This document shows positions 7,193 to 15,529 of a DNA stretch of 64,000 bases, in pieces (within the stretch, counting starts at the first letter, position 1; every line of letters begins with the position of its first letter). The translations under genes were made by a program, and so were the position numbers. The stretch comes from an uncultured Clostridia bacterium (GTDB lineage: Bacteria; Bacillota; Clostridia; Christensenellales; Aristaeellaceae): assembly GCA_947166385.1 (NCBI GenBank), contig CAMVEB010000012.1, forward strand, positions 1 to 64,000, in the 5' to 3' direction. Under the pieces are notes generated by a model. It ran no database searches and was not told the origin of the DNA. It saw only the letters and a program-made list of their open reading frames with translations.

Positions 7193-7586
7193 GGTATACC
7201 TTCCGCGTCAGATGGGCAGAAGTCCTGAAACGATTCGCTCTTACACTGATTCTTTATCCTCGTTCAGGAAATTTATTCTCTACGAAAAAGGTATATCCAT
7301 TGCGAAATTTACCTTTGAACAGTGCACAAAAGAGTTGATTCTTGAATTCCTTGCTTTTTTGCGGGAGCAGAATGTTTCACCAGCAAGCTGTAATGTACGT
7401 CTTTCCGCCATTAAGAGCTATATCCACTATGCGGCAGACAATGATGTGGCACTGCAATCTGTAGAGCTTAGGGTTTCAAAAGTGATGACACTGAAAGTCC
7501 CCAAACGTGAAAAAAAGCTTATGTCCATTGAAGCGTTGAAAGCGCTTCTAGCTCAACCGAATAATACAAAGATTGGAATGCGGAAT
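7158..7586 (+). pseudogene. Tyrosine recombinase (integrase), truncated at both ends
   Basis: The frame shows the N-terminal SAM-like arm of XerC/phage-type integrases: LQYLKVYLPRQMGRSPETIR, SYTDSLSSFRKFI, then SPASCNVRLSAIKSYIHYAA. The segment that leads into the catalytic domain (MSIEALKALLAQPNNTKIGM) is also present. Homology then stops at about 7586 and the frame runs on in unrelated sequence to 7796, so the R-H-R-Y catalytic residues are absent. No start codon is visible in front, so the 5' end is also missing. This is a relic of a mobile element, in line with the VapE and ImmA-type genes around it. Confidence 0.7.
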
Positions 7587-7823
7587 AATTATCCTCAACT
7601 TTTTGCTTTGCAACCGTTGATTTACGGGGGCTTGGCAGAGAGTTGGAGATTATATTTTCTTAATGATTATACAAAAAAGACTGAAAAAATCTCCCGCGAT
7701 TCCGTCCAAAAGGGCGGAATCACGCCATTTACCTTGCCAGGAAAAACTCATCTGGCAGAAAGGATGGGTTCATATGAATCACAATCAGACATCTGACAAA
7801 AGACCGCGAGGAGGTAACCGTGC

Positions 7824-8845
7824 ATGGACCGTGAACTGAAGATCGCCATCGGCGACAGCAACCACGCGCTACGGTGGGTCAACAAGACCATCTCTTTCGA
7901 CGAACTGTGCGAACGCCTGAAAACGACGATCCGCACCAGCGAATCCGCCGAGGAATACGCGAAAGCCCCCAAGCCGGTCCGCGACAAAATCAAGGACAGG
8001 GGCGGCTTTGTCGGCGGCGCGCTCCGGGGCGGACGGCGCAAACGCGACCATGTGGAATGCCGGTCCATGGTGATCCTGGACGCAGACGAAGCGCCCGAGT
8101 CATTCATCACGGACTACAGCGCCTGTCCCGGCAGAATGATATCTTCCGGGCTTCCTACGGCCGGCGCGTTACCCCGCATCCGCGCCAGTGCGTGTTCTTC
8201 GGAACGACAAACGCCGAAACCGGATACCTGCGGGATATTACCGGCAACAGGCGTTTCTGGCCTGTGAAGACCTCCAGCGTAAACGGCGTCCATTCCTGGG
8301 ATATCGACAGGGAAACCATCGACCAGATCTGGGCGGAAACGCTGTACTACTTCCATGAAGGCGAACCGCTGTACCTTCCCGCCGATATTGAAACCATGGC
8401 AAAGCAAGAACAACTGAAAGCGATGGAAAGCGATGAGCGTGAAGGGATTATCCAGGACTTCCTGGACAAGCCTCTGCCCGCGGAATGGGACGATATGAGC
8501 CTGCGCGACCGGCAGGAATTCGCCCATGACGAAGAATCGCTGATCGGCGACAGGCGCGTCGGGACCATCCGGCGCACCATGGTCTCCACGCTGGAAATCT
8601 GGTGCGAATGCCTGAACAAGGACCGCGGAAATCTCCGGCGATCAGACTCCAATGAGCTCATTACGATTCTGGAGCGTCTCGGATGGAAACGCAGCGAGAA
8701 GAAGCAACGCATTCCGCTTTACGGCATACAGTACGTTTTCGAGCGGCCCGAAAATGATCCTGATTCTGTTCCTGACTTTGTTCCTGACTCTGTTCCTGAC
8801 GCATCGCTGGGAACAAAAACGGCGTTTCAGGAACACAACGGATGA
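7824..8845 (+). pseudogene. VapE / phage primase-helicase with internal deletion and frame change
   Basis: A strong ribosome site (GAGGAGG) precedes ATG 7824. The first frame (about 100 residues, WVNKTISFDELCERLKTTIR and HVECRSMVILDADEAPESFI) is the N-terminal part of virulence-associated E proteins. Near 8120 homology jumps to another frame, which reads DIFRASYGRRVTPHPRQCVF, FGTTNAETGYLRDITGNRRF and on to a normal C-terminus at 8845. The middle, including the P-loop, is missing. The junction therefore combines a deletion with a frame change, and both pieces are non-functional as an ATPase. The 3' end contains a 12-bp tandem repeat (PDSV/PDFV). Confidence 0.75.
8759..8800 (+). repeat. 12-bp tandem repeat inside the vapE remnant
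   Basis: Three and a half units of cctgact(c/t)tgtt, encoding PDSVPDFVPDSVPD. It is probably a slippage-prone minisatellite. Confidence 0.8.
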
Positions 8846-9148
8846 TCCTGAAACACGTCAGGAACACGCTGGGAACAAACTCAGGATCAGCGGAAAATCC
8901 TTATGCTGCAAGGCTTCCGGACAGATTGATCCTATGTTCCCAAAAAAACCGTTTGACATGAAATTCATAAGAATCAGCCCCCAGCACACACGAAAACGGG
9001 CGTATACGCATATACGCGCGTATGACAGGATCACAGGATCAGAAGGATCCAGGAAAGGAACATTTATGAACGAGAAACAGATCAAAAAAGCATAAAACAC
9101 AGACCGCGCTGATAGACGCGGTGAAAGCGCAACTGGAGGTGAAACATC
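8846..9148. other. Gene-free interval with overlapping palindromes
   Basis: No gene, except a 9-codon frame with a ribosome site (9066-9095, MNEKQIKKA) that may be a decayed start. Two perfect palindromes lie at 9000-9023. Confidence 0.5.
9000..9023. promoter_or_regulatory. Paired palindromes, candidate repressor operator
   Basis: GCGTATACGC (9000-9009) and ATACGCGCGTAT (9012-9023) are both perfect palindromes sharing the half-site GCGTAT, two bases apart. They lie upstream of the short phage-type genes at 9149 onward. A dimeric regulator of the element is the likely ligand. This is inference from symmetry only. Confidence 0.35.
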
Positions 9149-9385
9149 ATGCGAAGAAACTGGGAAGATCTGGCAAACGCGATTGTTTCCCAGGCAGTCA
9201 CCGATTACCGGATCGCCCGGTACATGGCCCGGGTGTACCGGTATCGGGAAACATCGCGGGCCATCATCCGGGAAGTGGAGCATTTCTTCCGATCCCGGTG
9301 GTTTAACCAGCTGACAGACATTGACGGCAAAGCGCTGATCAGAAACCTGAGGGAGGAAGATGTATGGACGTTCAAGAATACCTGA
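9149..9385 (+). CDS. Small phage-type hypothetical protein
   Basis: 78 residues. ATG 9149 has CTGGAGGTG 8 nt upstream. The sequence is helical and basic (MRRNWEDLANAIVSQAVTDY, RIARYMARVYRYRETSRAII, then REVEHFFRSRWFNQLTDIDG). Small proteins of this composition commonly precede the ArpU-type regulator in Firmicute prophages; this one overlaps that gene by 22 nt. I cannot name a family. Confidence 0.6.
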   Translation: MRRNWEDLANAIVSQAVTDYRIARYMARVYRYRETSRAIIREVEHFFRSRWFNQLTDIDGKALIRNLREEDVWTFKNT

Positions 9386-9804
9386 AACAGGGATATCTGC
9401 TGGATCAGCGGATCAACTATCACCTGCGCAGGCTGGAGGAGACGAAAAACATGATTGACGGCGTCAACTCTCCGTTGATCAGGCCAGACAAGGTAAAGAC
9501 ATCCCCGGACGGAGAAGCGCCCTATGTGAAAGCGTATCTGAAGATGTCCGAACTGAACGAGCGGATTAATCAGGAGATCGATCTGCTGTTTGATTTGCGG
9601 AATCAGATCGAGGAAGCGATCCGTACCGTCGGACCTGAGAGACATCGTCTGGTCCTGCTTTACAAGTATATTGAGGGGCGGACATGGGAGGACATCGGTA
9701 TCATGCTCAATGCCGACAAAAGCACCGTGAAGCGCTGGCATCAGGAAGCGCTGCAGATGGTGAAAATGCCGGAAAACCCGATTGTCATCCAGAACATGCA
9801 GTAA
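9364..9804 (+). CDS. ArpU/DUF1492-like phage transcriptional regulator
   Basis: 146 residues from ATG 9364. The N-terminal half is a long helical hairpin (YLKQGYLLDQRINYHLRRLE, MSELNERINQEIDLLFDLRN). The C-terminal half is a sigma-70 region 4-like HTH: RHRLVLLYKYIEGRTWEDIG, then IMLNADKSTVKRWHQEALQM. This is the layout of DUF1492 / ArpU late-gene regulators, which sit just before the packaging genes in prophages. Here no terminase follows, only a terminator and a truncated frame, so the structural part of the prophage has been lost. Confidence 0.75.
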   Translation: MDVQEYLKQGYLLDQRINYHLRRLEETKNMIDGVNSPLIRPDKVKTSPDGEAPYVKAYLKMSELNERINQEIDLLFDLRNQIEEAIRTVGPERHRLVLLYKYIEGRTWEDIGIMLNADKSTVKRWHQEALQMVKMPENPIVIQNMQ

Positions 9805-9829
9805 GGAGGAAAAAAGCGGAAATTTTTTT

Positions 9830-9866
9830 CAAAGTGAGCCGGTATGAGCCGAAATGAGCCGAGACA
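9830..9866 (+). repeat. Short TGAGCCG direct repeats
   Basis: TGAGCCG occurs three times at 10-11-bp spacing (gTGAGCCGgtaTGAGCCGaaaTGAGCCGaga), i.e. about one helical turn. They lie just after the ArpU-like gene, where a regulator or packaging protein could bind. Confidence 0.5.
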
Positions 9867-9916
9867 AGCTCCCTTGACTTATGATATGATACACTTGGCA
9901 AAACTGGATGAGGAAT

Positions 9917-9946
9917 CCCGGAAGAAATGTCTTCCGGGGTTTTTTC
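9917..9946 (+). terminator. Intrinsic terminator
   Basis: CCCGGAAG / CTTCCGGG with a 6-nt loop, followed by gTTTTTTT. It ends the phage-type operon. Confidence 0.85.
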
Positions 9947-10217
9947 ATGGACAAAAAAAGGAGGAATACGGAATGCGTGATTTTTCGATTGACCTGATCT
10001 GGGCGAAGATTCAGGCGGCCATGCCGGCCAGGATCAGAGGGGGGAAAACATCATTTCGCACTCAAAATTCTTCTCACTCAAAATCAGACATGAATCAAAA
10101 AAACATGATGAAGAGGAAACCGCATGTGAATCCTATTTTCAAACTCGCCTTTTCCCACGATCCGTGATATGATAAGGAGGCATGGGAAACACCAGGGAAA
10201 AGAGCGTGATTGACTGA

Positions 10218-10838
10218 ATGACCGGAAACGGACTGTATGGCCCCTACTATGACGCCATGACGCACATCATGACATACATGACGGAACAGATCGAAGCCTA
10301 CGGCAAAGCCTACGAAGCGGAAAAGGGCGAAAAGCTCTACGAGCATCTGGAGTACCGGATCAAGAGCGAAGACAGCATGACCGAGAAGCTGGACAGGCAA
10401 AACCTGGAAAAGACTGCCTACAACGCGCTGCGGGTGATCACAGACTCCATCGGAATCCGGATCGTATGCCTGTTCATCGACGACGTATATGAAAATATCC
10501 GGCGGATCAAAAGCCTTCCACGCTGCCGCGTTATTCTGGAGAAGGATTATATCCAGCAGGCCAAACCGAACGGATACCGCAGCTATCATATGATTCTGGA
10601 CGTGGAAACGGAGGAGGCGGACGCGGAAGGAAACACCCCGGGCCACTATTACGCCGAAATCCAGCTCCGGACCATCGCGATGGACACCTGGGCCGCCCTG
10701 GAACACGAACTGAAATACAAGAAAAAGATCGCAAACCAGGAGCTGATCATCCAGGAGCTGCGCCGCTGCGCCAATGAACTGGCCGCATGCGACGTTTCCA
10801 TGCAGACGCTGAAACGAATCATCCGGGAGGGAGAGTAG
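10218..10838 (+). CDS. Small alarmone synthetase (RelA/SpoT family)
   Basis: 206 residues, the size of the single-domain SAS1/RelQ class, which transfers pyrophosphate from ATP to GTP or GDP to make (p)ppGpp. Motifs seen are YRIKSEDSMTEKL (substrate Arg/Lys strand), VITDSIGIRIVCLFIDDVY, KPNGYRSYHMIL (nucleotide-binding G-Y-R-S-Y-H), and the catalytic segment AEIQLRTIAMDTWAALEHEL with Glu and Gln in place. There is no hydrolase, TGS or ACT domain. ATG 10218 directly follows the stop of an 11-codon frame (10182-10217) in the arrangement TGAATG, so translation may be coupled to it. Four bases downstream begins a response regulator, making a three-gene operon with a two-component system. Confidence 0.9.
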   Translation: MTGNGLYGPYYDAMTHIMTYMTEQIEAYGKAYEAEKGEKLYEHLEYRIKSEDSMTEKLDRQNLEKTAYNALRVITDSIGIRIVCLFIDDVYENIRRIKSLPRCRVILEKDYIQQAKPNGYRSYHMILDVETEEADAEGNTPGHYYAEIQLRTIAMDTWAALEHELKYKKKIANQELIIQELRRCANELAACDVSMQTLKRIIREGE

Positions 10839-10842
10839 ATCC

Positions 10843-11508
10843 ATGAAAATCCTGTTTGCCGAAGATGAAACAGATCTGCGGGAAGTGGTTACCGCCTATC
10901 TGGAATACCAGGGGTACCAGGTGGCTGCCGTCAGCAACGGCCGGGAAGCTGTGGAAAAAGCAAGGACAGACGCCTATGACACCATCGTGATGGACGTCAT
11001 GATGCCGGAGATGGACGGCATCACCGCGATGCGGTTCATCCGCGAAGCAGGAAACACCACCCCCGCTATTTTCCTGACGGCCAAGGCGGAAATATCCGAC
11101 CGGGTGGAAGGACTGGATGCCGGGGCGGACGACTACCTGACGAAGCCTTTCTCCATGGAGGAGCTGAGCGCCAGAATACGCGCGCTGGGCAGGAGAAAGC
11201 GGGAATACAAGACACGGATCCTTTCCTTCGGGAACATGGAGCTGGACACGGAAACATCCGAAATACGCGCCCTGAACACCATCGGTCTCGCGCACAAAGA
11301 GGTGCGGCTGCTGAGCTGCCTGCTGGGGAACACAGAGAGGGACATGTCCGCAGAGGACCTGATCCGGGAAGTATGGACGAACGAACCCGCGGATCCCGAC
11401 ACGGTATGGATGTATATTTCCTTCCTGCGCGCCAAGCTTCAGTCCATCCAGGCCAACGTGACCATCGACGGGGACCGGAACAAGCCATTCCGGCTGAGGG
11501 AGATCTGA
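10843..11508 (+). CDS. OmpR-family response regulator
   Basis: 221 residues: receiver domain 1-118, with acidic pocket EDE (7-9), phospho-acceptor Asp51 in YDTIVMDVMMPEMDG, Thr in FLTAKAE and Lys in DYLTKPFS, then a winged-helix domain 130-221. The wing segment is slightly atypical (GLAHKEVRLLSCLLGNTERD), but WMYISFLRAKL, the recognition helix, is present. It should be phosphorylated by the histidine kinase that follows 3 nt downstream. Its regulon is not indicated. Being co-transcribed with a (p)ppGpp synthetase suggests a stress or envelope signal input. Confidence 0.9.
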   Translation: MKILFAEDETDLREVVTAYLEYQGYQVAAVSNGREAVEKARTDAYDTIVMDVMMPEMDGITAMRFIREAGNTTPAIFLTAKAEISDRVEGLDAGADDYLTKPFSMEELSARIRALGRRKREYKTRILSFGNMELDTETSEIRALNTIGLAHKEVRLLSCLLGNTERDMSAEDLIREVWTNEPADPDTVWMYISFLRAKLQSIQANVTIDGDRNKPFRLREI

Positions 11509-11511
11509 CCG

Positions 11512-12741
11512 ATGTTCAAAAAGCTGCAACGGAGATATCTATGGGGATCCACGATCATTCTGTTCCTGGTGATCGTGGTTGTGATCGGGATCATCTTCTG
11601 GGCAACCTCCAACACCGTGACCCGCCAGACACAGGTATTTATTGACCTGGTTCTGGACAACGACGGGCTGCTCCCGGAAAAAAGCGAGTTCGCTCCGCAG
11701 CAGGAAACCTTCCTGGCGCTGAACACCGAATCGATCAATGAAATCCGCTTTTTTTCGGTTCTCATTTCCGACGGTGACGCTCAGGTTATCAGCAAATTCA
11801 TGGCCGCCGTATCGGACGAAGACGCTGTGAACCTGGCCAGAGAGGCGCTGAAAAAACAGAACGACAGCGGACACCTGAACCACGGCAGGCCGCGCTTCCT
11901 GCACTACGGCCGAAAAACCATGGAAGACGGAACCACGCTGGTCGTGATTGCAGACAGCACGAGCCGGTATACTCTGACCAGGCTGATCGTGATCTATATG
12001 GCCGCGCTGTGGGGCGTGATCCTGATTCTGTTTATTCTCGCGATGAGCCATTTCTCCAAGAAGCTGGTCCAGCCATTCATCGAAAGCGATGAAAAGCAGA
12101 AAAGATTTATCACCAACGCCAGTCATGAGCTGAAGACTCCGCTGGCCGTAATCGCGGCGAACAACGAAATGAGCGAAGCGATTCATGGAAAAAGCAAATG
12201 GACGGAGAGCACCAGCCGCCAGATCAGCCGGCTGCAGTCGCTGATTGAAAGCCTTGTGGTGCTGACGCGGCTGGATGAAATGAAGGAAATCGAACTGACG
12301 GACGTGGATTTCTCCCGGATTGTCAGCGATGCGGCCGAAACGTACCGCGGGGTAATCGAGTCCTCCGGAAAGCAGTATGAGGTCCACATCGGGCAGGAGA
12401 TCCACGTGAACAGCGAGAAAAGAACGCTGCAGCAGATTGCCGTGATCCTGCTCGACAACGCGGCAAAATACTGCGACGAGGGAGGGACCGTGTCCGTATC
12501 CCTGACGCCGAAAGGCAACGGGGCGCGGCTGAGCGTTTCCAATTCCTTCGCCGGCGGCAAAGACGCGGACACTTCCCGCTTCTTCGAACGGTTTTACCGG
12601 CAGGACGAATCCCACAACTCCGGGAAAAGCGGATTCGGCATCGGGCTTTCGATGGCCAAAGAGATGACAGAATGGCTGAAAGGAAAGCTGAATGTGCATT
12701 ATGCCGAAGGAATCATCACCTTTACGCTGGATCTGCCGTGA
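11512..12741 (+). CDS. Membrane sensor histidine kinase
   Basis: 409 residues: TM1 about 13-32, an extracytoplasmic sensor of about 125 residues, TM2 about 157-178, no obvious HAMP. H-box FITNASHELKTPLAVIA (His205), N-box VILLDNAAKYCDEGG, and G-boxes GIGLSMAKEM. The sensor region has no family I recognise. It is the cognate kinase of the regulator encoded 3 nt upstream. The short spacing and common strand indicate one transcript with the alarmone synthetase. Confidence 0.9.
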   Translation: MFKKLQRRYLWGSTIILFLVIVVVIGIIFWATSNTVTRQTQVFIDLVLDNDGLLPEKSEFAPQQETFLALNTESINEIRFFSVLISDGDAQVISKFMAAVSDEDAVNLAREALKKQNDSGHLNHGRPRFLHYGRKTMEDGTTLVVIADSTSRYTLTRLIVIYMAALWGVILILFILAMSHFSKKLVQPFIESDEKQKRFITNASHELKTPLAVIAANNEMSEAIHGKSKWTESTSRQISRLQSLIESLVVLTRLDEMKEIELTDVDFSRIVSDAAETYRGVIESSGKQYEVHIGQEIHVNSEKRTLQQIAVILLDNAAKYCDEGGTVSVSLTPKGNGARLSVSNSFAGGKDADTSRFFERFYRQDESHNSGKSGFGIGLSMAKEMTEWLKGKLNVHYAEGIITFTLDLP

Positions 12742-12774
12742 GACAGATGAAAAAGCAAAGAGGAGGAATCATCC

Positions 12775-13614
12775 ATGCTGATTAACCTGACAGAAATCCT
12801 GAAAATGGCAGAGGAAAAAAAGTGCGCGGTCGGCGCGTTCAATACCCCCAACCTGGAAAACCTCACGGCTGTGCTGAACGCCGCGGAACGGCTGAACGTC
12901 CCTGTGATCATCTCCCACGCGGAGCTGCATGAGCCCGTGGCTCCCCTGGCTGTGATCGGACCGGTCATGGTCGCCGCCGCAAAAGCCGCGAAAGTGCCGG
13001 TGTGCGTCCATCTGGACCACTGCGAAACGCTGAGCTATATGCAGCAGGCCCTGGAGATCGGCTTTACGGGCGTGATGTATGACGGGAGCGCCCTGCCCTA
13101 CGAAGAGAACCTGAAGAACACGAAAACGGCTGTCGCCATGGCAAAGAACTACAACTGCGGCGTGGAAGCCGAGCTCGGGTCCCTGGCCTCCCGGGAGGGC
13201 GGCGAATCCGCCGGGAGCGGCCCTGTGTATACAGATCCGGAAGAGGCGGCGGCCTTCTGCAGGGAAACCGGGATCGACGCCCTGGCGCCCTCCTTCGGCA
13301 CCGCCCACGGGATCTATAAAGCCAAACCGGTGCTGGATCTGGAACGGGTGAAGACCATATCAGAAAAGACCGGCCTGCCGCTGGTCATGCACGGCGGCAG
13401 CGGCGTCAGCCCGGAAGACTACCGCAGGGGGATTGCCAACGGCCTGCGGAAAATCAACTACTACAGCTATATGGCCAAGGCCGGCGTCACCGCCGTGCGG
13501 GAGATGCTGGAACGGGAAGACGTGACTTTCTTCCATGATCTGGCGCTGGCCGCGCAGCAGGCCATGGAAGCCGACGCCGAAAAGGCCATGCGCGTCTTCG
13601 CGGGAATCATCTGA
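12775..13614 (+). CDS. fba: Class II fructose-bisphosphate / ketose-bisphosphate aldolase
   Basis: 279 residues, typical length. Zinc-dependent aldolase that interconverts fructose-1,6-bisphosphate (or a related ketose) with DHAP and an aldehyde. Motifs: GAFNTPNLENL at the N-terminus, CVHLDHCET (Asp81 base and His82 zinc ligand), EAELGSLASREGGES, SFGTAHGIYK (zinc His) and LVMHGGSGVSPEDY with NYYSYMAKA near the phosphate site. The ribosome site GAGGAGG lies 8 nt before ATG. It lies 33 nt after the kinase gene, so read-through from that operon is possible. Sugar specificity (fructose or tagatose) cannot be decided. Confidence 0.9.
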   Translation: MLINLTEILKMAEEKKCAVGAFNTPNLENLTAVLNAAERLNVPVIISHAELHEPVAPLAVIGPVMVAAAKAAKVPVCVHLDHCETLSYMQQALEIGFTGVMYDGSALPYEENLKNTKTAVAMAKNYNCGVEAELGSLASREGGESAGSGPVYTDPEEAAAFCRETGIDALAPSFGTAHGIYKAKPVLDLERVKTISEKTGLPLVMHGGSGVSPEDYRRGIANGLRKINYYSYMAKAGVTAVREMLEREDVTFFHDLALAAQQAMEADAEKAMRVFAGII

Positions 13615-13687
13615 GCGGAGACAAAGCACCGCGCCCGATGACCGAATCAGCATGCCCTTTCATGCCGGGGAAATCAATATTTACCCA

Positions 13688-13716
13688 TTGACTTGATAGG
13701 TTTATTGGTGTAGAAT
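13688..13716 (+). promoter_or_regulatory. Sigma-A promoter with operator-like element, nifS-nifU
   Basis: TTGACT (13688-13693), 17-nt spacer, TAGAAT (13711-13716). The spacer holds TAGGTttATTGGTG. A nearly identical TAGGTaATTGGTG occurs at the same place in the promoter at 15347-15375 in front of the methionine gene, pointing to a common regulator of the Rrf2 (IscR/CymR) type. That assignment is inference. Confidence 0.7.
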
Positions 13717-13748
13717 GACTGCACGCTGAACGGAAAGGGGACGGATCT

Positions 13749-14933
13749 GTGATTTACGCGGATAATGCCGCCACAACGAGAATGAGCGAAGCCGCTCTGA
13801 ATACCATGATTTCCGTGATTCATGAAAACTACGGAAATCCATCCAGCCTGTACAGCATCGGCCAGCGCGCCAAGGAAACCCTGGAGGAAGCACGCCGGTC
13901 CATTGCCGAAGTCATCGGGGCAGAGCCCCGGGAGATTCTGTTTACCTCCGGCGGGAGTGAAGCAGATAACCAGGCGATTCTTTCCGCCGCGGCAATCGGC
14001 CGAAAGAACGGAAAAACGCATATTATCTCCTCCGCCTTTGAGCATCACGCGGTGCTGCATACGCTGGAAAAGCTGAAAAAGGAAGGGTTTGAAATCACCC
14101 TGGCGGACGTGCATGAGAACGGGATCGTCCGCCCGGAAGAAGTGGAAAAAGCCATCCGGCCGGATACCTGCCTGGTGACAATCATGTATGCCAACAACGA
14201 GATCGGGACCATCCAGCCGATCCGGGAGATCGGAAAAATCTGCAGGGCGCACGGCGTCCTGTTTCACACGGACGCGGTGCAGGCAATCGGCCATATTCCC
14301 GTGAATGTTGAAACGGATCAGGCGGATCTGCTATCCGCATCGGCGCATAAATTCCACGGCCCCAAGGGCGTCGGTTTTCTGTACGTCCGGAAGGGGATCT
14401 GCGTGACAAGCCTGATCGAAGGCGGCGCGCAGGAAAACGGGAAACGCGCCGGAACGGAGAACGTACCCGGAATTGCCGCCATGGCCACAGCGCTGAAGGA
14501 AGCCGCCGCCCGGATGCAGGAGGACGCGGTATCCCTGACGGCGAAAAGGGATCGGCTGATCCAGGGGCTGCGAAGGATTCCGCATTCCGCGCTGAACGGC
14601 GATGAGGCTCATCGCCTGCCCGGAAACGTGAACTTCTGCTTTGAAGGAATTGAGGGAGAATCCCTGCTGCTGCTGCTGGACGACAAAGGGATCGAAGCCT
14701 CCTCCGGAAGCGCCTGCACATCCGGATCTCTTGATCCGAGCCACGTGCTGCTGGCCATCGGAAGAGTCCACGATGTCGCCCACGGCTCTCTGCGGCTGAG
14801 CATCGGCGAAGACCTGACGGACGCGGATATCGACACGATGATTCGTTCCGTTGGCGAAGTGGTGGAATATCTGAGGAGCTTCTCCCCGATCTGGCGGGAT
14901 CTGGAAAGCGGAAAGAAGCAGCATATCCTGTAA
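13749..14933 (+). CDS. nifS: Cysteine desulfurase (NifS/IscS family)
   Basis: 394 residues, GTG start at 13749 with GGAAAGGGG upstream. A PLP enzyme that takes sulfur from L-cysteine as an enzyme persulfide for Fe-S cluster assembly. Seen: YADNAATTRMSEAAL, the PLP-region His in FTSGGSEADNQAI and AFEHHAVL, Schiff-base lysine in SASAHKFHGPKGVGFLYV, and active-site cysteine in EASSGSACTSGSLDPSHVL. The length and mobile Cys loop fit the group I (NifS/IscS) class. The Fe-S scaffold gene follows 18 nt downstream under the same promoter. Confidence 0.95.
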   Translation: MIYADNAATTRMSEAALNTMISVIHENYGNPSSLYSIGQRAKETLEEARRSIAEVIGAEPREILFTSGGSEADNQAILSAAAIGRKNGKTHIISSAFEHHAVLHTLEKLKKEGFEITLADVHENGIVRPEEVEKAIRPDTCLVTIMYANNEIGTIQPIREIGKICRAHGVLFHTDAVQAIGHIPVNVETDQADLLSASAHKFHGPKGVGFLYVRKGICVTSLIEGGAQENGKRAGTENVPGIAAMATALKEAAARMQEDAVSLTAKRDRLIQGLRRIPHSALNGDEAHRLPGNVNFCFEGIEGESLLLLLDDKGIEASSGSACTSGSLDPSHVLLAIGRVHDVAHGSLRLSIGEDLTDADIDTMIRSVGEVVEYLRSFSPIWRDLESGKKQHIL

Positions 14934-14951
14934 AAAGAAGGGAGATTTATC

Positions 14952-15332
14952 ATGGCACTGTACAGCGAAAAGGTGATGGATCACTTCCGGAACCCGAGGA
15001 ATGTCGGCGTGATCGAAGACGCCAACGGCATCGGAGAGGTCGGCAACGCCAAATGCGGCGATATCATGAAGATGTACCTGAAGATTGAGGACGACATCAT
15101 CCAGGATGTCAAATTTGAAACTTTCGGCTGCGGGAGCGCCATCGCTTCCAGCTCCATGGCCACAGAACTGATTAAGGGAAAGCCGGTATCCGAAGCGATG
15201 AAGCTGACCAACAAAGCCGTCGCGGAAGCGCTGGACGGCCTTCCCGCCTACAAGATGCACTGCTCTGTGCTGGCAGAAGAAGCGATTCAGGCCGCCCTGG
15301 AAGACTGGAAGAGCAGAGAAAAACAATCGTAA
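14952..15332 (+). CDS. nifU: NifU/IscU-type Fe-S cluster scaffold
   Basis: 126 residues, only the N-terminal scaffold domain of NifU. The three cluster-ligand cysteines are present in GNAKCGDIMKMYL, TFGCGSAIASSSM and YKMHCSVLAEEAI, with the Asp of the CGD motif. It starts YSEKVMDHFRNPRNVG, characteristic of IscU/NifU. It receives sulfur from the desulfurase encoded upstream and builds clusters for transfer. The local demand is notable, since six radical SAM or B12 enzymes in this window need [4Fe-4S] clusters. Confidence 0.95.
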   Translation: MALYSEKVMDHFRNPRNVGVIEDANGIGEVGNAKCGDIMKMYLKIEDDIIQDVKFETFGCGSAIASSSMATELIKGKPVSEAMKLTNKAVAEALDGLPAYKMHCSVLAEEAIQAALEDWKSREKQS

Positions 15333-15346
15333 TACAATAACTCCTA

Positions 15347-15375
15347 TTGACACAGTAGGTAATTGGTGATATCCT
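15347..15375 (+). promoter_or_regulatory. Sigma-A promoter of the metY leader
   Basis: TTGACA (15347-15352), 17-nt spacer, TATCCT (15370-15375). The -35 is bracketed by CCTA/TAGG, and the spacer contains TAGGTaATTGGTG, shared with the nifS promoter. The transcript would start near 15382 and carry the leader described below. Confidence 0.7.
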
Positions 15376-15406
15376 TCAGTCAATCCAGCGAAAGGAGGCG
15401 GCGGAC

Positions 15407-15529
15407 ATGTTCGGGAAAGTATGGAACAAACAGAGCATGATGTGGTGTCGAATGTTTTTCTCCCGGGCATGTACCATGACAGGGGCGTTCGGCAATCCCC
15501 TCGCGCGCCTTCGGATGAGATCAGCCTAG
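15407..15529 (+). CDS. Met/Cys-rich 40-residue leader peptide (candidate attenuator peptide)
   Basis: ATG 15407 is preceded by AAAGGAGGCGGCGG, one of the strongest ribosome sites in the window. Six of 40 residues are Met and two are Cys, concentrated in SMMWCRMFFSRACTMTG; the peptide ends in a basic tail and TAG at 15527. It lies within the 5' leader of the O-acetylhomoserine sulfhydrylase gene, upstream of a terminator hairpin. Its codons at 15461-15481 form one strand of an alternative RNA helix. Composition and position fit a ribosome-stalling sensor of Met or Cys supply. It has no family and could instead be an unrelated small protein. Confidence 0.6.
   Translation: MFGKVWNKQSMMWCRMFFSRACTMTGAFGNPLARLRMRSA

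Noticed and set aside
9844-10167. 107-residue plus-strand frame
   Set aside because: It runs through the terminator hairpin at 9917-9946 and has no protein-like pattern; at most the short frame from 9973 is a truncated gene start.
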